Of a DNA stretch of 64,000 nucleotides, positions 40,951 to 48,705 are shown piece after piece; positions within the stretch are counted from its first letter, which is position 1, and each line of letters starts with the position of its first letter. Both the position numbers and the translations under genes were made by a program. The DNA comes from Roseomonas sp. AR75. GTDB taxonomy: Bacteria > Pseudomonadota > Alphaproteobacteria > Acetobacterales > Acetobacteraceae. The stretch lies in the NCBI RefSeq assembly GCF_005222815.1, contig NZ_STGB01000006.1, forward strand, positions 372,001 through 436,000, in the 5' to 3' direction. A model generated the notes under the pieces. That model made no database searches. It saw only the letters and a list, made by a program, of their open reading frames with translations, and was not told where the DNA came from.

Positions 40951-41763
40951 TCACGGCCAGAAGCGGTAGGCCACCGTCAGCCCGACCACGCCCTGGGTGG
41001 CGCTGCCGCGTTGCACCAGCGGGCTGTCCGCGGAATCGCCGAGGATGCGGCCGACCTCGCCGAAGGCGATCAGCGCCCAGCGGTCGTTGATCACATAGGT
41101 CGCGCCGCCCGCGAGGGCCGCGAACCAGTAGTCGTTCGGGGTGAACACCGCGTAGCCGCTGGTCTGCGACTGGGACGGGTCCACGCCGAACCAGGCCTCG
41201 GCGAAGCCGGAATTGCCCCAGGAGAGCCGGGGTCCGGCGGACAGGATCAGGTCCTGCCGCGGCCGGAAGATGCGGTCCAGCCGGGCTTCGGCCACCACGC
41301 CCGAATAGCCGCCGAAGGCCTGCCGCACCTCGCCGCGCGCCAGCCATTCGCGCGTGCCGTAGGAGACGAAGGCGCCGCCCTCGCCGGAGATGCCGATATC
41401 GCCCATGCCTGCCAGCGCAGGGTTGTCGTCCTGGTCGCGGCCGAAGCGCGGCTTGAGCACCAGCCCGGCGCTGAACCCGCCATCCCGCAGCAGCGTGGTC
41501 CCGAGGCCGTCGCGGAAGGACAGGAAGAAGGTGTCGTTCGGCGAGCGGATGTCGGGCGAGGCGAGCGGCCGGACGATGAAATCGTTGGAGCCGAGGTAGT
41601 CCGGCGAGAACAATGCGCCGACGCCGAGGCCGACACGCCACCGATCCTGCTGCGGCTGGCCGAAGGCCGGCGCGGCCTGCGGGGCGAGGCCGGTCTGTGC
41701 CAGGGCGGGTGCCGCGAGAAGGCACGGCAGCAGCGCGGCAAGGCCGCGCAGAAGGCGGTTCAT
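40951..41763 (-). CDS. MipA/OmpV-family outer membrane protein
   Basis: 270 aa. The signal peptide (MNRLLRGLAALLPCLLAAPA, cleaved at ALA-QT) is followed by a beta barrel. VGLGVGALFSPDYLGSNDF, LAGMGDIGISGEGGAFVSY and the closing VGLTVAYRFWP are typical of the MipA/OmpV family, linked to murein turnover or general porin function. The ATG at 41763 gives a normal signal peptide; the reading frame continues upstream without one. Divergent from fhs, with 128 bases between. Confidence 0.85.
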   Translation of the reverse strand: MNRLLRGLAALLPCLLAAPALAQTGLAPQAAPAFGQPQQDRWRVGLGVGALFSPDYLGSNDFIVRPLASPDIRSPNDTFFLSFRDGLGTTLLRDGGFSAGLVLKPRFGRDQDDNPALAGMGDIGISGEGGAFVSYGTREWLARGEVRQAFGGYSGVVAEARLDRIFRPRQDLILSAGPRLSWGNSGFAEAWFGVDPSQSQTSGYAVFTPNDYWFAALAGGATYVINDRWALIAFGEVGRILGDSADSPLVQRGSATQGVVGLTVAYRFWP

Positions 41764-41891
41764 CGAAGCGGGTCCCAGCGAGTTTCGCGGCGAGATGGTG
41801 TTCCGGCGCACGAATTCCACCGCTTTACCTTTCGCGCCCTCCCGGATAAGCGCCCGCGGGACACACTGCACAATCCGGAGACCAGCGCGGC

Positions 41892-43562
41892 ATGCCGACG
41901 GACCTCGAGATCGCCCGCGCCGCGACCCTGCGCCCCATTGCCGAGATCGCGGAACGCGCCGGCATCCCCGCCGAGGCGCTGGAGCCCTATGGCAAATACA
42001 AGGCCAAGATCGACCAGGACTTCGTCGCGGAAGTCAGCGCCCGTCCGCCCGGCAAGCTGGTGCTCGTTACCGGCATCAGCCCGACCCCCGCCGGGGAGGG
42101 CAAGACCACCACCACCATCGGCCTCGGCGATGCGCTGAACGCGCTGGGCAGCAAGGCCATGATCGCGCTGCGCGAGCCCTCGCTCGGCCCCTGCTTCGGC
42201 GTGAAGGGCGGCGCCACCGGAGGCGGCCATGCGCAGGTGCTGCCGATGGAGGACATCAACCTCCACTTCACCGGCGACTTCCACGCCATCACCAGCGCCA
42301 ACAACCTGCTCTCCGCGATGGTGGACAACCACCTCTACTGGGGCAACGAGCTTGGCCTCGATCCGCGCCGCGTCACCTGGCGGCGGGCGATGGACATGAA
42401 CGACCGCAACCTTCGCGACTGCGTCGTCGGCCTCGGCGGGGCGACGCAGGGCGTGGTGCGGGAGGACGGATTCGACATCACCGTCGCATCCGAGGTGATG
42501 GCGGTGTTCTGCCTGGCGCGCGACCTGGCGGACCTGAAGGCGCGGCTCGGCCGCATGATCGTCGGCCGCACGCGGGACGGGAAGGCAATCACCGCCGCCG
42601 ACCTCAAGGCCGATGGCGCGATGGCCGTGCTGCTGCGCGACGCGCTGTCGCCGAACCTGGTGCAGACCATCGCCGGCTCGCCCGCGCTGGTGCATGGCGG
42701 GCCCTTCGCCAACATCGCGCATGGCTGCAACAGCGTGGTGGCCACGCGCCTTGCGCTCGGCCTGTCCGACGTCGTCGTGACGGAGGCCGGCTTCGGTGCC
42801 GATCTCGGTGCGGAGAAGTTCCTGGACATCAAGTGCCGCATGGCGGGGCTGGAGCCCGGCGCCTGCGTCGTCGTCGCGACGGTGCGCGCGCTGAAGATGC
42901 ATGGCGGCGTCGCCAAGGCCGATCTGGGCCGGGAGGACGTGGCGGCGGTGGAGCGCGGCGTGGTCAACCTCGCGCGTCATGTCGAGAACATGCACAAATT
43001 CGGCCTGCCCGTGGTGGTGGCGCTGAACCGCTTCACCTCCGACACGGCGGCCGAGATCGCCGCGGTCCAGCAGGCGATGGCGCGGCTGGATACGGAGGCC
43101 TTCCTGTGCACGCACTGGGCTGATGGCGCGGCGGGTGCGCTCGATCTCGCGCGCGCGGTGAAGGCGCGGCTGGATCGTGGCGCGGCCCGCTTCGCGCCGC
43201 TCTATCCCGATGCGATGCCTCTGGCGGAAAAGCTCCGCACCATCGCACGCGAGATCTACCGCGCCGCCGACGTCTCCATTCCCGCGCCGATGGCCCAGCG
43301 CCTGGCGCGCTGGGAACAGGAAGGCTTCGGCGGCCTGCCGGTCTGCGTGGCGAAGACGCAGTATTCCTTCAGCGCCGATCCGGCCGCGCTCGGCGCGCCG
43401 AGCGGCCATGTGCTGCCTCTGCGAGACGTGCGTCTCTCGGCTGGTGCCGGCTTCGTCGTGGCCATCTGCGGGGAGATCATGACCATGCCCGGCCTGCCGC
43501 GCCGCCCCGCCGCCGAATCCATCACGCTGGATGAAGCGGGTCGCATCGACGGGCTATTCTGA
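41892..43562 (+). CDS. fhs: Formate-tetrahydrofolate ligase
   Basis: 556 aa, normal family length. It makes 10-formyl-THF from formate, THF and ATP in one-carbon metabolism. The P-loop-like GEGKTTTTIGLGDAL is near residue 74. REPSLGPCFGVKGGATGGG, HFTGDFHAITSANNLL and the C-terminal GEIMTMPGLPRRPAAESI are family signatures. The ATG at 41892 gives a complete N-terminus. No folD or purU is beside it. Its last nine bases overlap the small gene on the other strand. Confidence 0.97.
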   Translation: MPTDLEIARAATLRPIAEIAERAGIPAEALEPYGKYKAKIDQDFVAEVSARPPGKLVLVTGISPTPAGEGKTTTTIGLGDALNALGSKAMIALREPSLGPCFGVKGGATGGGHAQVLPMEDINLHFTGDFHAITSANNLLSAMVDNHLYWGNELGLDPRRVTWRRAMDMNDRNLRDCVVGLGGATQGVVREDGFDITVASEVMAVFCLARDLADLKARLGRMIVGRTRDGKAITAADLKADGAMAVLLRDALSPNLVQTIAGSPALVHGGPFANIAHGCNSVVATRLALGLSDVVVTEAGFGADLGAEKFLDIKCRMAGLEPGACVVVATVRALKMHGGVAKADLGREDVAAVERGVVNLARHVENMHKFGLPVVVALNRFTSDTAAEIAAVQQAMARLDTEAFLCTHWADGAAGALDLARAVKARLDRGAARFAPLYPDAMPLAEKLRTIAREIYRAADVSIPAPMAQRLARWEQEGFGGLPVCVAKTQYSFSADPAALGAPSGHVLPLRDVRLSAGAGFVVAICGEIMTMPGLPRRPAAESITLDEAGRIDGLF

Positions 43563-43772
43563 AGCGCGCCCCCGCGGCCAGCGCGGCGCGTCCAGCAGGC
43601 GCGCCAGCTCGTCCGGCACCGGCTCGGCGAGCGCGGCATCGTAGCGACGGGCCAGTTCGTCCCGCAGCCAGCGGTCGAAGGCCTGGTTGCCCGGATCATC
43701 CTCGTCGTGGTCGGGCTCTCGGCGCACCGCCGGGGGCGGTGGCGCCCCCGAGGATCGGAGTTGTGCGCTCAT
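43554..43772 (-). CDS. NepR-like anti-sigma factor (small protein)
   Basis: 72 aa. A disordered, acidic N-terminus leads to a helical core FDRWLRDELARRYDAALAEP then VPDELARLLDAP. This matches the NepR pattern (L-R-x-x-Y, EPVP, L-x-x-L-L). NepR binds the general-stress sigma factor EcfG and is released by phosphorylated PhyR. Usually nepR sits beside ecfG and phyR; here neither is present, and the neighbours are fhs and an SGNH gene. The assignment rests on one motif in a short protein, so it is tentative. Confidence 0.5.
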   Translation of the reverse strand: MSAQLRSSGAPPPPAVRREPDHDEDDPGNQAFDRWLRDELARRYDAALAEPVPDELARLLDAPRWPRGRASE

Positions 43773-43923
43773 GCGGGAAGGAGCGTCCTGCGGGCCTCGT
43801 GGTTCCGCCTGTTCTCGCACGGCGGCAATGCAACCGTCACGAGGCGCAGCCCGCATCTGGAGCGATGGTTGCGCTGTGCCGTCCGTGCCGGTCCCACGTC
43901 ATGCGAATACTTCGCGGGACCTT

Positions 43924-44691
43924 TCAGCGCCGCGCGTCGCCCACGCCCTGCAGGATGAAGCCGGCGAGCACGCGCGCCAGGCAGTCATGCAGCGCGTCGG
44001 CGACCTTCACGCGCCGATCCCGCGGCGCACGCTCCAGGTCGAGCGCCTCGGTCTCCGCCCAGTGGTTCATGATCTGCCAGCGGCTGAACAGCTGGCTTCC
44101 GGCCGCGGCTGCGGCGATGCGAAGCTGGTCGCGATACGGTTCCACATTCGCATTCGCGCGGAAGAAGCGCGAGAACTGCATGTCCATCAGGATCACGTCG
44201 GTCAGCTCGCCTCGGGTGGCGCGCAGCCGCGCCGCCGCCTCCTGGACAGAAGCCGACATCTCCTCGGGCGGCAGGCCGCGCGCCGCCTCCACCGTGCCGA
44301 GCTGCCAGATGATGAGATGCGGGCGGAACCGAGCGGCTTCCATCGCGATGATGCGCGCGTGCTCCGCCGCCGTGGTGCCCCGCCCCCCGAACACCTCGAG
44401 CTGCACTCTGGCTGGCGCCAGCCGTGATGCCAGCAGCGCCTGCAACCGCCGCGGCCAGCTGGCATCGGGGCCGGAGGTGCCGCCGCCGGCTGTGGAGGCG
44501 CTGCCCACCACCATGATCCGCAGGTCGCCGCGCGCGATGGCGGCGAAGGTGCCGGGCAGGGGGGCGGCCTCGGCCATGTCGGGCGGGGCAGGGCAGGCGT
44601 GTTCGGCGCGAGCGGTCGTCGCGCCCGGCGGCGAAAGCGCCAGGGCGGGGGCCAGCAGCAGGATCGCAGCCAGGCGGCGCATCGCGTTCAT
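43924..44691 (-). CDS. SGNH/GDSL-type hydrolase, exported
   Basis: 255 aa. The signal peptide is about residues 1-29 (RRLAAILLLAPALALSPPGA). The nucleophile motif appears as IMVVGSASTAGGG (SGNH block I with GSAS in place of GDS), then LIIWQLGTVEA (block III, with Gln-Leu-Gly-Thr rather than GxND), and VADALHDCL with the DxxH of block V. These changes are common in divergent acyl-esterase families. Its ATG overlaps the stop of the opgC-like gene, so it may trim or transfer acyl groups on the same periplasmic glycan. Confidence 0.75.
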   Translation of the reverse strand: MNAMRRLAAILLLAPALALSPPGATTARAEHACPAPPDMAEAAPLPGTFAAIARGDLRIMVVGSASTAGGGTSGPDASWPRRLQALLASRLAPARVQLEVFGGRGTTAAEHARIIAMEAARFRPHLIIWQLGTVEAARGLPPEEMSASVQEAAARLRATRGELTDVILMDMQFSRFFRANANVEPYRDQLRIAAAAAGSQLFSRWQIMNHWAETEALDLERAPRDRRVKVADALHDCLARVLAGFILQGVGDARR

Positions 44692-45863
44692 GGCGTAGCC
44701 GGCCCGCTCTGCGCCGGCAAGCTGGGCGGCGGGGGCTTCTTCCGCCGGCTGCCTTCGTTGCCATACCAGGCCCAGACCGCGCCCACGGCAACGAGCGCGG
44801 CCAGCCCCGCGAGGTTGACGGCAAGCTGCATCGGCACGCCTGCCGAGACCTCGATGGCGAGGCGCCCCAGGAAGGACAGGAAGATGCCGGCGCAGAAGAC
44901 CGGCAGGCTCTGCTGCCCCATCAGGACAAAGGGCGTGCCCAGCCGGCCATGCAGGAACCGCGCCTGTGGCGGCATCAGATGCGCGATCAGCCAGGCCATC
45001 ACCAGCACGCTGGCCAGCCTTGCCGGGTGCAGCCCGGCCTTGTCCACCCCCGCCATCCAGGCCGCGATCGCCTCGGGCCGTTCCAGGCCGAAGGCCGGGC
45101 CGTGCCAGACCAGGTTCAGCATCACCGCCACGGAAGCGAGACCCAGGATGGCAAGCGCCGCGACCCAGCGGTTCCAGGGAAAGCGTCGCGCGAGCCACGC
45201 CGGATCGGCGCGCGCCATCACCACGCCGATGGCGAACAGAAGCTGCCAGGCGAGGGGGTTGAAGAACCAGTCCCGCCCCGCCCAGCCTTGCGGCGCCAGG
45301 TCCAGCAGCCGCGCCGCGAGGTAGAGCGCCAGCGAAAGCACCAGCAGCAGGACCGGCCGCGCCAGCAGCGGCAGCGCCAGGGCGAACATCGCCAGCACCA
45401 CGATGTAGAGCGGCAGGATGTCCAGGAAGGCGGGCTGGTAGCGCAGCAGCAGCGCCTCCAGCAGGGCGCGGTAGGGCTCCTGACCGAACGGGTCGAGCGC
45501 CAACTCGTCCAGATAGGCCGCCTGGTCGAGCAGTGCGGCGGAATAGCCGACCTGCGCGGTGAAGACGACGAAGAGGAAGATGTGGGCGACATAGAGCGTG
45601 CCCACCCGCCCGGCGATGCGCGCCGCGGCCGGCGCCCAGCCGTCGCGCTCCATCATGCGGCCATAGGCGAGGCCGGAGGCATAGCCGGCAAGCAGCACGA
45701 AGCCCTCCGTCGCATCGCAGAAGGCCACGTTGCGCAAGGTGAGATGGCCGAGCAGATTGCCGGGCGTGTGGTCGATGAAGATGAACCAGAGCGCCAGCCC
45801 CCGGACGAAGTCCACGCGAAGGTCGCGTCCGGGCCGGACGAGGGCAGAGAGGGCGCGCAGCAT
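44688..45863 (-). CDS. opgC: OpgC-like membrane acyltransferase
   Basis: 391 aa with about ten membrane helices. The N-terminal DLRVDFVRGLALWFIFIDHT then PGNLLGHLTLRNVAFCDATE is the signature of the OpgC family, which succinylates osmoregulated periplasmic glucans. GFVLLAGYASGLAYGRMM follows. OpgG and OpgH are not in the window. The coupled SGNH gene downstream supports an acyl-modification role. It is divergent from the TPR-methyltransferase gene, with 29 bases between start codons. Confidence 0.85.
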   Translation of the reverse strand: MLRALSALVRPGRDLRVDFVRGLALWFIFIDHTPGNLLGHLTLRNVAFCDATEGFVLLAGYASGLAYGRMMERDGWAPAAARIAGRVGTLYVAHIFLFVVFTAQVGYSAALLDQAAYLDELALDPFGQEPYRALLEALLLRYQPAFLDILPLYIVVLAMFALALPLLARPVLLLVLSLALYLAARLLDLAPQGWAGRDWFFNPLAWQLLFAIGVVMARADPAWLARRFPWNRWVAALAILGLASVAVMLNLVWHGPAFGLERPEAIAAWMAGVDKAGLHPARLASVLVMAWLIAHLMPPQARFLHGRLGTPFVLMGQQSLPVFCAGIFLSFLGRLAIEVSAGVPMQLAVNLAGLAALVAVGAVWAWYGNEGSRRKKPPPPSLPAQSGPATP

Positions 45864-45892
45864 GCCACGCCACCTTCGCGGAGCCGGGACGG

Positions 45893-47095
45893 ATGGCGCA
45901 AGCCTCGGTTGACGAACTCCTGCGCGAGGGTGCCGCGCGTCAAGCGCGGGGCGACCTGGATGGCGCCGCGCGGATGTACCGGAAGGTGCTCGCGCAGCAG
46001 CCGCGCAACGGCAATGCGCTGAACCTGCTGGGGCTGGTGGCGCGCCAGCGCGGCGATAGCGCTCGGGCCCTGGAACTTTCCACCCAGGCCGTGGCGCTGC
46101 GGCCGGACAGCCCGATCTTCCTGGCGAATCACGGAGCGGCACTGGCCGAGGCGGGCCGGCTGCAGGAAGCGGTGGCGGCGCTGCGGGCGGCGCTGGCGCG
46201 GCGGCCGGACGATGCGGTGGCGCTGCGCAACCTCGGGCAGGCGCTGACCACGGCCGGCAAGGCCTCGGCCGCGCTGGAGCCGTTGCGCCGCGCCGTGGCG
46301 CTGGCGCCCGAGGCGCCGGAGCCCTGGCTCGCCCTGGCGCATGCACTGCGCGAGGCGAAGGCGGAGGGCGCGGCGGAGGCGGCGCGGCGCGTGCTGGCGC
46401 TGCCCGCGGGCGTCGCGCTGCACGCCCAGGCGCGCTTCCTGCTCGCCGCGCTGGGCGAGGAGGCGGCGCCGGAACGCGCCCCCGCCGCCTATGTGCGGGA
46501 GCTGTTCGACCAGTATGCGCCGCGCTTCGACGCCGATCTGGAAGGCCGCCTCGGCTACCGCACGCCGGCGCTGCTGGCGGCGCTATTGGAGGCTGCCGGC
46601 GTCGCCGCGGACGGGTCGCGCCGCGTGCTCGACCTCGGCTGCGGCACGGGGCTGTCGGGCGTGGCGTTGAAGCCCTTCGCGAAGCGGCTCGTCGGCCTCG
46701 ACCTGGCGCCGCGCATGCTGGCGGAGGCGGCGAAGCGCAGGCTTTACGATTCGCTGGAGGAAGCCGACCTGCTTGACGCCCTGCCGCGCCAGCGCGGCCG
46801 CTTCGACCTGGTCGCCGCGGCGGACGTGCTGAACTATCTCGGCGATCTCGCCCCCGCGTTGCACGGGATCGCGGAGGCGCTGGCGCCGGGCGGCCTCGCC
46901 GCCTTCAGCATCGAGGCCGGCGAGGGCGCGCCTTTCGCGCTCGGCGAGGGGCTGCGCTACCGCCACGATCCCGCGCATGTGGCCGTGCTGGCCGAGGCCG
47001 CCGGGCTCGTGCCCCATGCGCGGGAGGAGGCCGTGCTGCGCGAGGAGAAGGGCGTGCCGGTGCGCGGCGTGCTGTTCGTGCTACGGCGCGACTGA
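45893..47095 (+). CDS. TPR-repeat methyltransferase
   Basis: 400 aa. The N-terminal ~170 residues form tandem TPR repeats (GDLDGAARMYRKVLAQQPRN, then NHGAALAEAGRLQEAVAALR and others). The C-terminal ~200 residues form a SAM methyltransferase: VLDLGCGTGLSGVALKPFAK (motif I), LVGLDLAPRMLAEA (motif II) and FDLVAAADVLNYLGDLAPAL (motif IV). Such fusions modify proteins or small molecules, and the substrate is unknown. The 3' end overlaps flhG by 15 bases on the opposite strand. Confidence 0.87.
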   Translation: MAQASVDELLREGAARQARGDLDGAARMYRKVLAQQPRNGNALNLLGLVARQRGDSARALELSTQAVALRPDSPIFLANHGAALAEAGRLQEAVAALRAALARRPDDAVALRNLGQALTTAGKASAALEPLRRAVALAPEAPEPWLALAHALREAKAEGAAEAARRVLALPAGVALHAQARFLLAALGEEAAPERAPAAYVRELFDQYAPRFDADLEGRLGYRTPALLAALLEAAGVAADGSRRVLDLGCGTGLSGVALKPFAKRLVGLDLAPRMLAEAAKRRLYDSLEEADLLDALPRQRGRFDLVAAADVLNYLGDLAPALHGIAEALAPGGLAAFSIEAGEGAPFALGEGLRYRHDPAHVAVLAEAAGLVPHAREEAVLREEKGVPVRGVLFVLRRD

Positions 47096-47818
47096 GCGCG
47101 CGATCGCGGCGACGTCGGCCGCCGCGGCGCAGGTGGGATGGCGCGTGAGCAGCGGCGTCTGCGCGCGGATCGCCTCCGGCACCTTCGCATCGCGCCGCAC
47201 CAGCCCGGCGAGATCCAGCCCGCGGCCGAGGAAACGCCGCGTCGCCGCTTCCAGCGCGCCATGCACGCGCCGCGCGGCGGCCGGGCCGGCGGCCATGTTC
47301 ACCACCAGGCGGGGCGCGGCCTGCGGCGCATCCTGCGCCAGCAGCTTCAGCACGGCATAGGCGTCGGTGAGGCTTGTCGGCTCCTCCGTCGCGAGCACCA
47401 GCGGGAGGTCGGATGCCGCCAGAAGCCGGCGCTGCGCCGGCCCGATGCCGGCCCCGATATCCAGGACGACATGCTGGAACGAGCCTGCGAGTTGCGCGGG
47501 CAAGGCCAGCACCGCCTGCATCTCCGCCGCGCCGAGTTCCGCCAGCGCGCCGGAGCCGGAGCGGCCCGGCAGCACGTAGAAGCCGGCGGGATGCGCGACC
47601 AGCGCTTCCTCCGCCGTCGCGCGCCCAGCGATCACCGCGCCGAGGTCGCGCGCCGGTGCCAGGCCGAGCTGCACATCGGCATTGGCCAGCCCGAGATCGG
47701 CATCCAGCAGCACCGCGCGCCGGCCAAGCTGCGCCAGCGCGTGCGCCAGCGTGATGGCGAACCAGGTCTTGCCCACGCCGCCCTTGCCCGAGGCCACAGC
47801 GATCACCTGCCCTGTCAC
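47081..47818 (-). CDS. flhG: MinD-like ATPase FlhG (FleN)
   Basis: 245 aa. It regulates flagellar number and position with FlhF. The deviant Walker A GKGGVGKTW is at residues 11-19, LLDADLGLANADVQLGL supplies the switch region, and VVLDIGAGIG is Walker B. The GTG at 47818 overlaps the flhF stop (GTGA), which fixes the start. It is the last gene of the long flagellar operon. Confidence 0.92.
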   Translation of the reverse strand: MTGQVIAVASGKGGVGKTWFAITLAHALAQLGRRAVLLDADLGLANADVQLGLAPARDLGAVIAGRATAEEALVAHPAGFYVLPGRSGSGALAELGAAEMQAVLALPAQLAGSFQHVVLDIGAGIGPAQRRLLAASDLPLVLATEEPTSLTDAYAVLKLLAQDAPQAAPRLVVNMAAGPAAARRVHGALEAATRRFLGRGLDLAGLVRRDAKVPEAIRAQTPLLTRHPTCAAAADVAAIARSVAP

Positions 47819-48705
47819 GACGCCCCCTGCGCAAGACGCTGCGCCAACCAGCCGGGCGCCAGCGGCGTCAGCCCGGTTGCAATGTCCATGCCCGTGCCGG
47901 CCTCGGTGAAGGCGAGGTCGGCGGAGGCCGCCGCGGCCAGCACGCCGCCCAGCCGGCGCGCCGCATCCAGCCGTGTCGGCAGCAGGTGCCGGCAGCCCAG
48001 CAGGTGGAAGGCGCGCGCGGTCTCCGCCGCTTCCTCGGCGTCCAGCCCCGCGGGCAGCACCAGGACCTGCCGTCCCTGCGCGGCCTCGGCCAGCGCGGCG
48101 TGGCGGCGCGCGGCGGCATCGTCGAAGGGATCGCAGCCGGGCATGTCCACCAGGGCCGGCTGCCCCGCCGCGCGCCGTGCCAGCGCCTTCGCCAGCGCAG
48201 CCGGCGAATTCGCAATGGCCAGAGGCAGATCCAGCACGCGCGCGAAGGCGGCAAGCTGCTCCGCCGCGCCCGCGCGCCGCCCGTCGGCCGAGACCAGCAG
48301 CGGTTTCGTGCCGGCCAGCACCAGCCGCGTGGCGAGCTTCGCGCAACTCGTCGTCTTGCCCGCACCGGGCGGGCCGGCCAGCAGAAGTGCTGGTCCGTCG
48401 AGCGGCAGCGCTTCGAACCGGAAGACGCGTGCGATCGCCGCATCCAGCGCGCCGCCGGCGAGGCGCTGAGCCAGCGTCGCGGGCAGGTTGTGCCGGTGCA
48501 GCGCCGCGGGGATGGCCGAGGCGGCGCGCGCGGCATCGGGCGCGATCACCAGCGGCTCGTCGTCCGTGCTCTCCTGCGCAGCCGTCACCTCCACGCCGCC
48601 GGCGATGCGCCGCGTGCCGAGAATCACCGCCTCCTCGCCGAGTTCGGCGCGCAGCGTGGCCATCGCCTCGCTCATCCGCGCCGCACGTATGGTCCGCAGC
48701 CTCAT
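47815..48705 (-). CDS. flhF: SRP-type GTPase FlhF
   Basis: 296 aa. It places the flagellum at the pole in many bacteria. The G1 loop is AGPPGAGKTTSCAKLATRL, the second motif LLVSADGRRAGAAEQLAAFA is the DxxR-type signal recognition motif, and HLLPTRLDAARRLGGVL matches the T-K-x-D-like G4 region (TRLD). The N-terminal part (LRTIRAARMSEAMATLRAEL) is the short FlhF B/N domain. Coupled by overlaps to flhA upstream and flhG downstream. Confidence 0.9.
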   Translation of the reverse strand: MRLRTIRAARMSEAMATLRAELGEEAVILGTRRIAGGVEVTAAQESTDDEPLVIAPDAARAASAIPAALHRHNLPATLAQRLAGGALDAAIARVFRFEALPLDGPALLLAGPPGAGKTTSCAKLATRLVLAGTKPLLVSADGRRAGAAEQLAAFARVLDLPLAIANSPAALAKALARRAAGQPALVDMPGCDPFDDAAARRHAALAEAAQGRQVLVLPAGLDAEEAAETARAFHLLGCRHLLPTRLDAARRLGGVLAAAASADLAFTEAGTGMDIATGLTPLAPGWLAQRLAQGAS

